Origin: Burkholderia sp. BCC0322
GTDB lineage: Bacteria > Pseudomonadota > Gammaproteobacteria > Burkholderiales > Burkholderiaceae
Direction of reading: 5' to 3'
DNA: 64,000 nt
Assembly (NCBI RefSeq): GCF_902833045.1
Contig: NZ_CADFDU010000013.1
Span: forward strand, 1-64,000
Shown: in pieces, positions 53,357-63,299 of the stretch
Layout of the letters: the number at the start of each line of letters is the position of its first letter
Position numbering within the stretch: position 1 is the stretch's first letter
Translations under genes and position numbers: made by a program
Notes under the pieces: generated by a model
The model's database searches: none
Told to the model about the DNA's origin: nothing
The model's input: only the letters and a program-made list of their open reading frames with translations

Positions 53357-54466
53357 TCAGCAGTAGGCCGCCATGTCTCCCACGCGCTGCGCGAGCGCGA
53401 GCGACGCGGTGAGCCCCGGCGACTCGATGCCGAACAGGTTCACGAGACCGCGCACGCCATGCTGCGCGGCGCCCTGCACGATGAAATCGGCCGGCGGCTC
53501 GCCGGGCCCCGCGACTTTCGGCCGGATGCCCGCGTATGCCGGCTGCAGCGCGTCGTCGGGCAAGCCCGGCCAGAATGCGCGAATCGACGCGTAGAACGCG
53601 GTCGCGCGCGCGGGATCGACTTCGTAGCGCAGCGTATCGACCCATTCGACGTCCGGGCCGAAGCGCGCCTGCCCGCCGAGATCGAGCGTCAGGTGCACGC
53701 CGAGCCCGGCGCGCTCGGGCATCGGGTAGATCAGGTGCGAAAACGGTGCGCGCCCCGACAGGCTGAAGTAGTTGCCGCGCGCGAGATAGAGCGGCGGCAC
53801 CCAGCGCGGGTCGAGGCCGCGCGTGCGGCGCGCCAGCGCCTGGGCACCGAGGCCCGCGCTGTTGATCACGCAGGCGGCCTCGATCTCGGTCGGCGCGTCG
53901 CCGCCCGTGCGCACGACGAAGCGCCCGCCGCGCAGCACGTCGATCGATTCGACCGGGGATTTCAGCGCACACACCACGCCGTCGCGCTGCGCGTCGCCGA
54001 GCAGCGCGAGCATCAGCTGGTGGCTGTCGACGATGCCGGTGGACGGCGAGAACAGCGCCTCGACGCATTCGAGCGCGGGCTCGAGCGTCTGCGCCTCGGC
54101 GCGCGTGAGCGGCATCAGGTCGAGCACGCCGTTTTCGGCCGCGCGTGCGGCGATTGCCTTCAACTGCTTCACCTGCGCGGCGCTCGTGGCGACGAGCAGC
54201 TTGCCCGCACGCCGGTGCGGCACGTGATGCGTCTCGCAGAATTCGTACAGCAGGTCGCGCCCGTGCACGCACGACGTCGCCTTCAGCGACCCGCGCGGAT
54301 AGTAGAGCCCCGCATGGATCACTTCGCTGTTGCGCGAACTCGTACCGGTGCCGATTGCATCGGCAGCCTCGAGCACGAGCGTTTCGCGCCCGCGCGCGGC
54401 CAGTTCGCGCGCAATCGCAAGACCGACGACACCCGCGCCGATCACGACACAATCCATCTGCTCCAT
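53357..54466 (-). CDS. FAD-dependent oxidoreductase, L-2-hydroxyglutarate dehydrogenase (LhgO)-like
   Basis: A 369-residue DAO-superfamily enzyme. The FAD motif [28 protein letters not shown] is at residues about 6-33, followed by the LhgO/L2HGDH hallmark [71 protein letters not shown] is the family's substrate-side segment. It probably oxidises L-2-hydroxyglutarate or a similar 2-hydroxy acid and passes electrons to quinone. Starts at 54466 and 54457 are possible. Confidence 0.88.
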   Translation of the reverse strand: MEQMDCVVIGAGVVGLAIARELAARGRETLVLEAADAIGTGTSSRNSEVIHAGLYYPRGSLKATSCVHGRDLLYEFCETHHVPHRRAGKLLVATSAAQVKQLKAIAARAAENGVLDLMPLTRAEAQTLEPALECVEALFSPSTGIVDSHQLMLALLGDAQRDGVVCALKSPVESIDVLRGGRFVVRTGGDAPTEIEAACVINSAGLGAQALARRTRGLDPRWVPPLYLARGNYFSLSGRAPFSHLIYPMPERAGLGVHLTLDLGGQARFGPDVEWVDTLRYEVDPARATAFYASIRAFWPGLPDDALQPAYAGIRPKVAGPGEPPADFIVQGAAQHGVRGLVNLFGIESPGLTASLALAQRVGDMAAYC

Positions 54467-54626
54467 GACGTTTCGCGCCGCTAGCGCGTCGAGGGGAGAG
54501 AAGAGAATTGTACGTCCCGGTTCACCCGCTTGCCGAAGGTCGTGCGGCGTATCGCGACGACGCCGTGCATGGCGTACGACGCACGGCACGGCGCGCGCCT
54601 GCCGCCGCCGTGCGCGCGCCGCTCGC

Positions 54627-55607
54627 TCAGAAGCCGATCGGCCGGCGCTTCGCGGCACCCTCGTCGGCACGGATGTCGCGCGGCCCGATTGCATCGCGGC
54701 CGTCGAGCCGCGCGGCGCCGAATGCGTGCAGCAGCGCGCGGCGCATCGTGCGCGGCGGGGTCGCGGCCAGCACGTCGAGCGCGTCGTCGCCGAGGATGTC
54801 CGGGAAGCGCCGCCCCCACGCATGCGACGTGCGGATCTCGTCGTAGATCGTCTGCGCGATCCGGCGCGCGCCGGCCGCATCGGGCGGCTCGATCTCGTAC
54901 ACGTTCATCCGGTTCAGCAGCGGCTCCGGAATCGCGTGTGCGTCGTTCGCGGTCGCGACCCAGATCACGTTGCCCGCATCGATCGGCACTTCCGCGAACT
55001 CGTCGATGAACGCACGCGCGGTGTCGTGCTCGAGCAACGCGTACAGCGCGCCGAGCGGATCGTACTGCGCATCGCTGCCGGCCTTGTCGATCTCGTCGAC
55101 CGCGATCACCGGGTTCGCGTAGCTGCCGTTCACGAGCGCATCGAACACCTTGCCGGGCTTCGCGTTCTTCCATTGCGACGATGCCCCCGACAGGATCCAG
55201 CCGGCCGTCAGCGAACTCATCGGTACGTAGTGGTACGCGGTGCCGAGCAGTTGCGCGAGCGCCTTCGCGAAGTGCGTCTTGCCGATGCCCGGGGGCCCGA
55301 GCAGCAGGATCGGCATCAGTTCGAGCCGGTCGTCCGTTTCGAGGCACAGCGCGACCTGCTTGCGCACGTCGTCGAGCGGCTCGGCGAAATTGGGCAATGT
55401 CTCGCCGAGCGCGTCGAACGACGGCATCCGGTTCGGCTTCACGCAGAAGCGCAGATTGCCCGTCTTGAGCATCCTCTCGTAGGTGGCGCGCAGTGCGTCG
55501 CTCGCGCTCTCGTTCAGGTCGCTCAGCGCCGCCTCGACCTGCTCGAGGTCGTACACCGTGCTGAAGGACGCCACCGCCAGTTCCTGTTTCACCATCGCCG
55601 TCGTCAT
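54627..55607 (-). CDS. Lon-like AAA ATPase without a protease domain
   Basis: A 326-residue protein with one AAA+ module and no peptidase. Walker A is [12 protein letters not shown] (Gly104-Thr111), Walker B VIAVDEID (Asp171, Glu172), sensor 1 [14 protein letters not shown], arginine-finger region [14 protein letters not shown]. The module resembles that of Lon most closely. An N-terminal helical 75 residues precede it. Start 55607 is chosen for GAGG 5 nt upstream; a longer form begins at 55634. Partners are not obvious; neighbours are metabolic genes. Confidence 0.85.
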   Translation of the reverse strand: MTTAMVKQELAVASFSTVYDLEQVEAALSDLNESASDALRATYERMLKTGNLRFCVKPNRMPSFDALGETLPNFAEPLDDVRKQVALCLETDDRLELMPILLLGPPGIGKTHFAKALAQLLGTAYHYVPMSSLTAGWILSGASSQWKNAKPGKVFDALVNGSYANPVIAVDEIDKAGSDAQYDPLGALYALLEHDTARAFIDEFAEVPIDAGNVIWVATANDAHAIPEPLLNRMNVYEIEPPDAAGARRIAQTIYDEIRTSHAWGRRFPDILGDDALDVLAATPPRTMRRALLHAFGAARLDGRDAIGPRDIRADEGAAKRRPIGF

Positions 55608-55835
55608 ACCAACCTCGCTGCCGCTTGCTGTCACATGATCATCAGACCCTTACGATTTCAGTGTAGCGATCCCACATCCCCGCGCAAGCAAGCAGCCGCG
55701 CGCGTCTGCTGCTAACACCCGCGCGCGCTGCACGCCGGCGCGCCGCGGCGTATCATCGTCGGTTCACCCACCCGCCGCACCGGCCTTGCCGACGGCGCCC
55801 GCGCGGCGCGTCGGCTCCGTCTCGAAGGTATGCCG

Positions 55836-56555
55836 ATGTCCGTCCCCACTGCTTTCCCGCGCGTCGATGCCGATGCGATCGGCGCCGTCGACGCGGCGCT
55901 CACGTCGCGCCGCGCGATCCGTGCGTTCCTGCCGACGCCCGTGCCGCGCGACACGCTCGAGGCGATCCTCGAAGCCGCGAGCCGCGCGCCGTCGGGCACC
56001 AACATCCAGCCGTGGCGCGTGTACGTCGCGACGGGCGCCACGCGCGATGCGCTCGCCGCCGCACTCACCGCGGCCCACGACGATCCCGCGCGCGACGAAA
56101 AATATGTGGCCGAGTACGACTACTACCCGCGCGAATGGGTGTCGCCCTATATCGACCGGCGCCGCAAGGTCGGCTGGGACCTGTACGGCCTGTTGAACAT
56201 CGGCCGCGACGAGAAGGCGCGCATGCATGCGCAGCACGCACGCAACTTCCGCTTCTTCGATGCACCGGTCGCACTGTTCTTCACGCTCGACCGCGTGATG
56301 AACTACGGCGCATGGCTCGACTGCGGGATGTTCCTGCAGGGCGTGATGACGGCCGCACGCGCACGCGGGCTCGATACCTGCCCGCAGGCCGCGTTCGTGC
56401 CGTTTCACCGGATCGTCACCGAACACCTCGGCATTCCCGCCAACGAACAGCTGGTCTGCGGCATGTCGCTCGGCCATGCGGACCCCGACGCGATCGAGAA
56501 CCGCCTCGTCACCGAGCGCGCGCCGGTCGCCGAGTTCACGCGTTTTTTCGCTTGA
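55836..56555 (+). CDS. Nitroreductase-family FMN oxidoreductase
   Basis: A 239-residue protein with SRRAIRAFLPTPVPRDTLEAILEAASRAPSGTNIQPWRVYV at the N-terminus, the FMN-binding SRR...APSGTNxQPW signature, and LGIPANEQLVCGMSLGHAD near the end. It lies in the branch with oxygen-insensitive nitroreductases such as PnbA. The second ATG (55836) is preferred as AAGG lies 7 nt before it; the first (55830) has it at 1 nt. Confidence 0.9.
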   Translation: MSVPTAFPRVDADAIGAVDAALTSRRAIRAFLPTPVPRDTLEAILEAASRAPSGTNIQPWRVYVATGATRDALAAALTAAHDDPARDEKYVAEYDYYPREWVSPYIDRRRKVGWDLYGLLNIGRDEKARMHAQHARNFRFFDAPVALFFTLDRVMNYGAWLDCGMFLQGVMTAARARGLDTCPQAAFVPFHRIVTEHLGIPANEQLVCGMSLGHADPDAIENRLVTERAPVAEFTRFFA

Positions 56556-56701
56556 AAACGCATGACGCGGCCCTACCTTTCGAACAGGACCGCATCATTG
56601 GGCGAACTTGCCGCGGCGCGTCCTGTCACATCGCGATCGAAATCGATCGGGCGTAAGATGTGCGTCCATTCCCCGCTATTCCGCGTTTCCGGAGACGTTT
56701 C

Positions 56702-57190
56702 ATGCTGAAACACGGCCTGGCCGTCCTGCTCGCGAGCATCGCGCTCGCCGCCCATGCGCAGAGCCCCGCGCCGGACTCCGTCGCGTGGGAAATCCAGGTC
56801 GTGCGCGACGGCCAGACCGTCGATACGTTCCAGCAGCGCACCACCGTGGGTCAGGCCCGTACCGATACCCATCGCTATCCGTCCGCCGTGCCGGTCGGCT
56901 GCGGCAATGCCGCGCGCGTCGTGCCGACCGAGCGCTCGCGCTCAGTAACGGTCGCGCCGCTCACCGTCGATGCCGGCGCGAACACGGTGTCGCTCGCGCT
57001 CGACGTGCAGGAAACGATCGACGACGAAGGCGCGAAGCCCGCCGATCCGTGCGTGCCCGCGTCGCCGCGGCAAATCGTCGCGAGTCACCCGGGCCTGACG
57101 GTCGGCGGCGACGCGTGGACCGACTGGACGCTCGTCGAACAGCATCCGCACCTCGTGTACCGCGTGCGTGCGCACGTCGCGAAGGATTGA
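56702..57190 (+). CDS. Exported hypothetical protein
   Basis: A 162-residue protein with a clear signal peptide (MLKHGLAVLLASIALAAHA-Q). The mature part is probably beta-rich (WEIQVVRDGQTVDTFQQRTTVGQARTDTHRY), with two Cys that could form a disulfide. No family recognised. GGAG lies 8 nt before the ATG. The next gene starts 5 nt after its stop, so they are likely cotranscribed. Confidence 0.75.
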   Translation: MLKHGLAVLLASIALAAHAQSPAPDSVAWEIQVVRDGQTVDTFQQRTTVGQARTDTHRYPSAVPVGCGNAARVVPTERSRSVTVAPLTVDAGANTVSLALDVQETIDDEGAKPADPCVPASPRQIVASHPGLTVGGDAWTDWTLVEQHPHLVYRVRAHVAKD

Positions 57191-57195
57191 GCGTC

Positions 57196-58011
57196 ATGTC
57201 CGCCGACGCCCTGTCCCTGCCGTTCGCCGAACCGCACGCCGCACCCGACGAGATCACCGCGGTGAGCTGGAACCTGCACAAGGGCCGCTCGCCGCTCGGC
57301 TTCACCGCGTGGAACGCGATGCGCAACTGGATGCAGTCGACGCACGCCGACGTGTATTTCCTGCAGGAAGCGATGGCGCGCCGCATGCCGCGCCCGATGC
57401 TCGCCCCCGGCTTCGGCGCGCCGATGGACGACGCGGTCGACGACGTCTGGCACTGCCAGGCCACCGAGATCGCGCATGCGCTCGACTGGCAGATCGCGCT
57501 CGGGCCGAACGTGTTCAAGCCGTCGTGGCGGCACGGCAATGCGATCCTGTCGCCGCACCCGCTCGACCTCGGCGGCCGCTGGGACATCTCCGCGCACCGC
57601 TTCGAGCGGCGCGGGCTGTTGGTCGCGCGCGCGACGCTCGCGGGCGCGCGCCCGGTCACGCTGCTGTGCGCGCACCTCGCGCTCACGCGCGCCGCGCGGC
57701 TGCGCCAGATGCACTGGATCGCGCACTGGATCGTGCGCAACGCAGGCGACGGCCCGCTGATGCTCGCCGGCGACTTCAACGACTGGCGCAACGACTCGGT
57801 CGCGCTGTTCGGCGAGATCGGGCTGTCCGAGGTCGCGACGCTGCTCGGCGAATCGGGCCGCACGTTCCCCGCGTTCTCGCCGGCACTCGCGCTCGACAAG
57901 ATGTTCGTGCGCGGGCTGACGCCGCTCGAATGGCGCGCCCCGTCCGGCGAGGCCGCGTGGCTGTCGGACCACCTGCCGTACATCGCGCGCCTGCGCCTCG
58001 ATCCGCAATAA
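57196..58011 (+). CDS. Endonuclease/exonuclease/phosphatase (EEP) family protein
   Basis: A 271-residue metal-dependent phosphodiesterase fold. Motifs in order: VSWNLHKG (about residues 22-29), YFLQEAM (the metal-binding Glu), CAHLALTRAARLRQ, LLAGDFNDWRND (Asp/Asn pair) and WLSDHLPYIARLRL (terminal Asp-His). All catalytic positions of the family are present. No signal peptide. Substrate, whether DNA, lipid or nucleotide, is undetermined. Confidence 0.88.
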   Translation: MSADALSLPFAEPHAAPDEITAVSWNLHKGRSPLGFTAWNAMRNWMQSTHADVYFLQEAMARRMPRPMLAPGFGAPMDDAVDDVWHCQATEIAHALDWQIALGPNVFKPSWRHGNAILSPHPLDLGGRWDISAHRFERRGLLVARATLAGARPVTLLCAHLALTRAARLRQMHWIAHWIVRNAGDGPLMLAGDFNDWRNDSVALFGEIGLSEVATLLGESGRTFPAFSPALALDKMFVRGLTPLEWRAPSGEAAWLSDHLPYIARLRLDPQ

Positions 58012-58130
58012 CGTTCCCGGCCTCGGCCCGGGATCTGCCGGATTGCGCATCGCCAAAGCCCGGCCGCTCGGCGCGCGCTACATTGACGCCTTGCCCATTC
58101 CGCCAGGCCCCGCCGCCGGGCCGCGCCGCC

Positions 58131-58778
58131 ATGACCTACCTGCCGATCCTGCTGCAAATCGCCGCCGTCTATCTCGTCGCGGCGATCACCCCCGGCCCGA
58201 ATTTCTTCATGATTTCGCAACTGTCGCTCGCGGGCCGGCGCAGCCTCGGCGCCGCATCGGCGCTCGGCGTCGGCACCGCGTCGGTCGCGTGGGCGACGCT
58301 CGCGATGCTCGGCCTCGCGGCCGTGCTGCACCAGGTCGAATGGCTGTACGAGGCGATCCGGATCGGCGGCGCCGTGTACCTCGTGTATTTCGGCTTCAAG
58401 CTGCTGCGCTCGGGCGTGCGCCGCGATACGGCGCCGGCCGACGCGCCCGACGAACGCGCGCCGCTCGCCGCGCCGCACACGCGCGACTACCTGCGCGCGT
58501 ATCGCAGCGGGCTGTTCACGTGCCTGACGAACCCGAAATCCTGCGCGTTCTGGACCAGCGTGTTCGCGGCGATGCTGCCCGCGCACGTGCCGCTGTGGTT
58601 CAACGGCGCGGTGCTGGTGACGATCGGCGGGCTGTCGGCCGGCTGGTATTCGTGCGTCGCCTGCCTGTTCGCGAGCCCGCGCGCGCAACGCGGCTACCGG
58701 CGCGTGCGGCGCCCGCTCGACGCGCTGTGCGGCGTGGCGCTCGTCGGCCTCGGCGCGAAACTCGCGGCCGAGCGCTGA
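58131..58778 (+). CDS. LysE/RhtB-family exporter
   Basis: A 215-residue, six-segment inner-membrane protein with the N-terminal AITPGPNFFMISQLSLAGRRSLGAASALGVGTAS signature of amino-acid/homoserine-lactone exporters, and SGLFTCLTNPKSCAFWTSVFAAMLP in the second half. The central loop is hydrophilic (residues about 100-125). Probably exports an amino acid or related metabolite. It starts about 120 nt after the EEP gene. Confidence 0.9.
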   Translation: MTYLPILLQIAAVYLVAAITPGPNFFMISQLSLAGRRSLGAASALGVGTASVAWATLAMLGLAAVLHQVEWLYEAIRIGGAVYLVYFGFKLLRSGVRRDTAPADAPDERAPLAAPHTRDYLRAYRSGLFTCLTNPKSCAFWTSVFAAMLPAHVPLWFNGAVLVTIGGLSAGWYSCVACLFASPRAQRGYRRVRRPLDALCGVALVGLGAKLAAER

Positions 58779-59011
58779 AAACCGAAAGCTGATTGAAATG
58801 ATTCGTTGCGCCAAATCCGCGCGGCCACGGGGGTCAAGCCCGCGATCCGCGTCAACAGGGTAAAATAACGAGTTCCTCAATCGTCTGTCATCGAGAAGGC
58901 GCGTGTCCGACGCGCCGGCCGGCCGATCCGTGATCGGGCCGTCGCACTCGGTTTTTTGCCCGTTTTTGGGCCCGTTACTCGCGTTCGCTACGCGCGTCCG
59001 TTTTCAAAGCC

Positions 59012-59782
59012 ATGAGCAAATACGACACCGCCACCGTCCAATCCGTCCATCACTGGACCGACACGCTGTTCAGCTTCACCTGCACCCGTGAGGCGAGCCT
59101 GCGCTTCAACAACGGCGAATTCACGATGGTCGGCCTCGAGGTCGACGGCAAGCCGCTCGCGCGCGCCTACTCGATCGTCAGCCCGAACTACGAAGAGCAT
59201 CTCGAATTCTTCAGCATCAAGGTCCAGAACGGCCCGCTGACGTCGCGCCTGCAGCACCTGAAGGTGGGCGACACGGTGCTGATCGGCAAGAAGCCGACGG
59301 GCACGCTGGTCGCCGACAACCTGCTGCCGGGCAAGACGCTGTGGATGCTGTCGACGGGCACGGGCCTCGCGCCGTTCATGTCGATCATCCGCGATCCGGA
59401 CATCTACGAGCGCTTCGACAAGGTGATCCTGACGCACACGTGCCGCCTGAAGGGCGAGCTCGCGTACATGGACTACATCAAGCATGACCTGCCGGGCCAC
59501 GAGTACCTTGGCGACATCATCAAGGAAAAGCTCGTCTACTACCCTACGGTCACGCGCGAAGCATTCGACAACGAAGGCCGGATCACCGACCTGATCGCAA
59601 CGGGCAAGCTGTTCACGGATCTCGGCGTCCCGCCGTTCTCGCCGGAAAACGACCGCGTGATGCTGTGCGGCAGCACCGCGATGCTGAAGGACACGACCGA
59701 CCTGCTGAAGCAGGCCGGCCTCGTCGAAGGCAAGAACAGCGCGCCGGGCCACTACGTGATCGAGCGCGCGTTCGTGGACTGA
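59012..59782 (+). CDS. fpr: Ferredoxin/flavodoxin-NADP+ reductase
   Basis: A 256-residue FAD enzyme of the bacterial Fpr class. RAYSIVSPNYEEHLEFFSIKVQNGPLTSRL covers the FAD-binding RxYS-T-type motif; STGTGLAPFMSIIRDPDIYERFDKVILTHTCR and MLCGSTAMLKDT form the NADP-binding part; the C-terminal YVIERAFVD stacks on the flavin. TAAAAT (58861-58866) upstream could be its -10. It ends with a strong terminator. Confidence 0.96.
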   Translation: MSKYDTATVQSVHHWTDTLFSFTCTREASLRFNNGEFTMVGLEVDGKPLARAYSIVSPNYEEHLEFFSIKVQNGPLTSRLQHLKVGDTVLIGKKPTGTLVADNLLPGKTLWMLSTGTGLAPFMSIIRDPDIYERFDKVILTHTCRLKGELAYMDYIKHDLPGHEYLGDIIKEKLVYYPTVTREAFDNEGRITDLIATGKLFTDLGVPPFSPENDRVMLCGSTAMLKDTTDLLKQAGLVEGKNSAPGHYVIERAFVD

Positions 59783-59810
59783 TCGATCCCCAAATTTGCG
59801 CGCCATCAAG

Positions 59811-59838
59811 AACCGGAGCGAAAGCTCCGGTTTTTTTT
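59811..59838 (+). terminator. Rho-independent terminator of fpr
   Basis: AACCGGAGC (59811-59819), GAAA tetraloop, GCTCCGGTT (59824-59832), then a run of T to 59838. It lies 29 nt after the stop codon. Confidence 0.96.
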
Positions 59839-60196
59839 CGTCCCTACTTGGCGAATTCGTAACAAATTGGGATGATCTAATCTCAAATAGTTACATTTGG
59901 ATACGTCATCGTCCGGTGCTCGGGTGTCAGTGTTTTTCCTACAACACGTTCACCCGGATTACTCACATTTACCCTTAAATGTCCGCCCGACATGACCTTT
60001 TCAGAAATTTTGAGATATTATTCGCCGCGCGTGGTTGCCGTTCGGATGACAGTGAAAGGGTCGGATGCAAGTGTTACAAGACGTAACTTTTGTTACCTCG
60101 GCAGGGGGCAATTCTCTGGCGGCGACCGTCATCGAAACGGCAGCCGATCCACGCAGCCAGCCGGTGTCTGAACCGCTTCTGACAGCAGGGAGAGTC
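59839..60196. promoter_or_regulatory. AT-rich regulatory region upstream of the two-component pair
   Basis: No gene is supported; an open frame begins at 60065 but lacks a good RBS until 60197. The region has several GTTAC/GTAAC copies, including GTTAC-AAGAC-GTAAC-TTTT-GTTAC at 60073-60096, and further GTAAC at 59859-59863 and GTTAC at 59890-59894. Such repeated half-sites suggest a regulator-binding region. Confidence 0.5.
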
Positions 60197-61012
60197 ATGG
60201 ATACGTCGCTTAACGCGCCCTTGGGCGCCCACGCCCCGTTCCCGTCGCAACAGCGCATGCCAGGCTGCGTCGCGACTCCGCCCGTTACCGACGCCGCGTC
60301 GAAACGCGACGCCCGCGCCGCGCGGATCGCAGCGCTGTCTGCCCAGTTGCTCGCCGCCGACGAAGCGGCCCGCCGTCACCTGGCCGGCGAGTTGCACGAC
60401 GGGCTCGGCGCCGAACTCACCGCTGCGCGATTCGCGCTCGCAAACGTTCAAGCGTGGCTGCCGGCCGATGCGCCGGATGGTTGCCTGCGCGCGCTGGCGC
60501 TTGCGCAGCAGGCGCTCGACGCCGCGACCGACGCGAATCGCCGGCTGATCGACGAGCGCGACACGCCGGCGCTCGACGCAGGCTTGGTCGGCGCGCTCTC
60601 GTCGTGGGCCGACACCCACGCGGCACGCACGGGCCTGCACACCAGCTTCGTCTGTGCGGCCGACGCGCGCCTGACGCAGATCGCCGGCGCCAGCGCGCTC
60701 GCGGTGTTCCGTGTCGCGCAGGAAGCGTTGTCGAACGTCGCGAAGCACGCACGCGCGACGTCGGTCGACGTGCGGATCGCCACCGACGGCACGCATCTGT
60801 CACTGATTGTCTCCGACGATGGGACCGGTTTCTCCCGGCGCCGCCGCCCCGGCTACGGTCTCGCCGGCATGCGCGCCCGCTGCGAGGCGTTCGGCGGCAG
60901 CTTCGAGACGGCCACGCCGGAAACCGGCCACGGCACGCGCGTCACTGCGCGCTTCGCTTGGGATTCGCTGCTCGCGGTGCCCGTCGCGGCCCGCCGCGCG
61001 TCGCTTTCGTGA
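60197..61012 (+). CDS. Cytoplasmic sensor histidine kinase (HisKA_3, NarX/DegS type)
   Basis: A 271-residue kinase with no membrane segment and no recognised sensor domain. The start at 60197 is set by GGGAG 4 nt upstream. Residues about 48-115 form the dimerisation domain with phospho-acceptor His67 in RRHLAGELHDGLGAELTA. The ATPase domain has QEALSNVAKHARATSV (N box), SDDGTGF and GYGLAGMRARCEAFGGSFE (G box). It is 7 nt ahead of its response regulator. Confidence 0.9.
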   Translation: MDTSLNAPLGAHAPFPSQQRMPGCVATPPVTDAASKRDARAARIAALSAQLLAADEAARRHLAGELHDGLGAELTAARFALANVQAWLPADAPDGCLRALALAQQALDAATDANRRLIDERDTPALDAGLVGALSSWADTHAARTGLHTSFVCAADARLTQIAGASALAVFRVAQEALSNVAKHARATSVDVRIATDGTHLSLIVSDDGTGFSRRRRPGYGLAGMRARCEAFGGSFETATPETGHGTRVTARFAWDSLLAVPVAARRASLS

Positions 61013-61019
61013 GGTCGTC

Positions 61020-61676
61020 ATGAGCCTGAACATCCTGCTCGTGGACGATCACGCGATCGTCCGGCAAGGGATCCGCCAGTTGCTGATCGACCGTGGCGTC
61101 GCACGCGACGTCACCGAGGCCGAGAACGGCGGCGACGCCATGGCCGCCGTCGACAAGCAGGAGTTCGACGTGATCCTGCTCGACATCTCGCTGCCGGACA
61201 CGAACGGCATCGAAGTGCTCAAGCGCCTCAAGCGCAAGCTGCCGCGCACGCCGGTGCTGATGTTCTCGATGTACCGCGAGGATCAGTACGCGGTACGCGC
61301 GCTGAAGGCCGGCGCCGCCGGCTATCTGTCGAAGACGGTCAACGCCGCGCAGATGATCGGCGCGATCCAGCAGGTCGCGGCCGGCCGCAAGTACGTGAGC
61401 CCCGCGATGGCCGAGGCGCTCGCCGAATACGTGTCGTTCGAGAACGAGCCGCTGCCGCACGAGAAGCTGTCCGACCGCGAATACCAGACGCTCTGCATGC
61501 TCGCGTCGGGCAAGCGGCTCACCGACATCGCGAACACGCTGTCGCTGTCCGTGAAGACGGTGAGCGTGTACCGGTCGCGGCTGCTCGAGAAGATGCGGCT
61601 GTCGAACAATGCGGAGCTCACGTTCTACGTGATGAGCAACCAGCTCGTCGACATGGCGCCCACGGCCGGCGCCTGA
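61020..61676 (+). CDS. Response regulator, NarL/FixJ family
   Basis: A 218-residue regulator with receiver domain residues 1-120, phospho-acceptor Asp55 in VILLDISLPDTNG and acidic pair Asp9-Asp10. The LuxR-type helix-turn-helix near 150-205 reads LSDREYQTLCMLASGKRLTDIANTLSLSVKTVSVYRSRLLEKMRLSNNAELTFYVM. ATG 61020 has GAGG 5 nt upstream. With the kinase it forms an operon; targets may include the GTTAC-rich region in front of it (inference). Confidence 0.93.
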   Translation: MSLNILLVDDHAIVRQGIRQLLIDRGVARDVTEAENGGDAMAAVDKQEFDVILLDISLPDTNGIEVLKRLKRKLPRTPVLMFSMYREDQYAVRALKAGAAGYLSKTVNAAQMIGAIQQVAAGRKYVSPAMAEALAEYVSFENEPLPHEKLSDREYQTLCMLASGKRLTDIANTLSLSVKTVSVYRSRLLEKMRLSNNAELTFYVMSNQLVDMAPTAGA

Positions 61677-61892
61677 TTTCGCCGCCCTGCCCGATGCGTC
61701 CGGCCCGGCGACGCGGCGCATGCCGCGCCGCCGCCCGCGGCCGCCCGCCTGGCGCGCAAGCGTTTGTTTTATCGGACGATTTCTCGAGGCGCCGCTGCGC
61801 CGCAGCGGGTCTTGTGCGCCAAATCGGCTAAAATTGCGGGTTTTCACTCAGTCAGCGCTATCGCGCCCGCGCGCGCTGGCGATTCATCCGCA

Positions 61893-63299
61893 ATGTCACT
61901 CTTCCGCAAGAAAAACGTCGATCGCATGATCGCCGGCGCGCATGCCGCCGGGCTCAAGAAAGCGCTCGGCGCGATCGACCTCACCTTCCTCGGCATCGGC
62001 GCGATCATCGGCACCGGCATCTTCGTGCTGACCGGCACCGGCGCCGTGCAGGCCGGCCCCGCGCTGATGCTGTCGTTCGTGATCGCCGCGATCGCGTGCG
62101 GCCTCGCGGCGCTGTCGTACGCGGAATTCGCGTCGACGATCCCCGTCGCCGGCTCGATCTACACGTATTCGTATGCCACCCTCGGCGAGGTCGTCGCGTG
62201 GATCATCGGCTGGGACCTGATGCTCGAATACGGCCTCGCGTCGTCGGCCGTGTCGGTCGGCTGGTCGGGCTACCTGCAGTCGCTGCTGCAGGGCTTCGGG
62301 CTGTCGCTGCCCACCGTGCTGACGGCGGCGCCCGGCGCGGTGCCGGGCGTCGTCACGTGGTTCAACCTGCCCGCGTTCCTCGTGATGATCGTGATCACGA
62401 CGCTGCTGTCGATCGGCATCCGCGAGTCGACCCGCATCAACAACATCATGGTGTTCATCAAGGTGTCGGTCGTGCTGCTCGTGATCGCGGTCGGCCTGTT
62501 CCACGTGACGCCCGCGAACTGGAAGCCTTTCATGCCGCACGGCTGGAACGGCGTGTTCGGCGCGGCGGCCGTGATGTTCTTCGCGTTCATCGGCTTCGAC
62601 GCGGTGTCGTCGGCCGCCGAGGAAGTGAAGAATCCGAAACGCGACCTGCCGATCGGCATCATCGCGTCGCTCGCGGTGTGCGCGGTGCTGTACGTGACGG
62701 TCGCCGCGGTCGCGACCGGCATCGTGCCATCGGCCCAGTACGCGAACATCTCGCACCCGATCTCGTACGCGCTGCAGATGGCCGGCGAGACGTGGGTCGC
62801 GGGCTTCATCGATCTCGGCGCGGTGCTCGGCATGCTGACCGTGATCCTCGTGATGAGCTACGGCCAGACGCGCGTGATCTTCGCGATGTCGCGCGACGGG
62901 CTGCTGCCCGCGACGCTGTCGCGCGTGCACCCGCGCTACGCGACGCCGTTCCTGACGACCTGGCTCGTCGGCCTGTTCTTCGGGCTGATCGCCGCGCTCG
63001 TGCCGCTCAACGTACTCGCCGAACTGATCAACATCGGCACGCTCGCGGCGTTCTCGATGGTGTCGATCGCCGTGCTCGTGCTGCGTCGCACGCACCCCGA
63101 CCTGCCGCGGGCGTTCCGCTGCCCCGGCGTGCCCGTAGTGCCGATCCTCGCGGTCGCGTCGTGCCTGTTCCTGATGCTGAACCTGCAACCCGTCACCTGG
63201 GCCGCGTTCGGCATCTGGCTCGTAATCGGCCTCGTGATCTACTTCCTGTACTCGCGCCACCACTCGAAGCTCGCGCACGGTCACCACGACGCGCACTGA
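61893..63299 (+). CDS. Amino-acid permease, APC superfamily (YfnA/CAT-like)
   Basis: A 468-residue, 12-segment transporter. The start at 61893 (MSLFRKKNVDRMIAGAHAAGLKKALGAIDLTFLGIGAIIGTGIFVLTGTGA) has the GIGAIIGTGIF substrate-binding helix of APC transporters. FFAFIGFDAVSSAAEEVKNPKRDLPIGI is typical of the cationic-amino-acid-transporter (CAT) branch. The C-terminal HHSKLAHGHHDAH is His-rich. GGCTAAAAT upstream (61827-61834) may be part of its promoter. Substrate uncertain. Confidence 0.92.
   Translation: MSLFRKKNVDRMIAGAHAAGLKKALGAIDLTFLGIGAIIGTGIFVLTGTGAVQAGPALMLSFVIAAIACGLAALSYAEFASTIPVAGSIYTYSYATLGEVVAWIIGWDLMLEYGLASSAVSVGWSGYLQSLLQGFGLSLPTVLTAAPGAVPGVVTWFNLPAFLVMIVITTLLSIGIRESTRINNIMVFIKVSVVLLVIAVGLFHVTPANWKPFMPHGWNGVFGAAAVMFFAFIGFDAVSSAAEEVKNPKRDLPIGIIASLAVCAVLYVTVAAVATGIVPSAQYANISHPISYALQMAGETWVAGFIDLGAVLGMLTVILVMSYGQTRVIFAMSRDGLLPATLSRVHPRYATPFLTTWLVGLFFGLIAALVPLNVLAELINIGTLAAFSMVSIAVLVLRRTHPDLPRAFRCPGVPVVPILAVASCLFLMLNLQPVTWAAFGIWLVIGLVIYFLYSRHHSKLAHGHHDAH

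Noticed and set aside
60065-60196. N-terminal extension of the histidine kinase starting at 60065
   Set aside because: No RBS at 60065, whereas GGGAG is well placed before 60197; the extension would cover the repeat-rich regulatory region.
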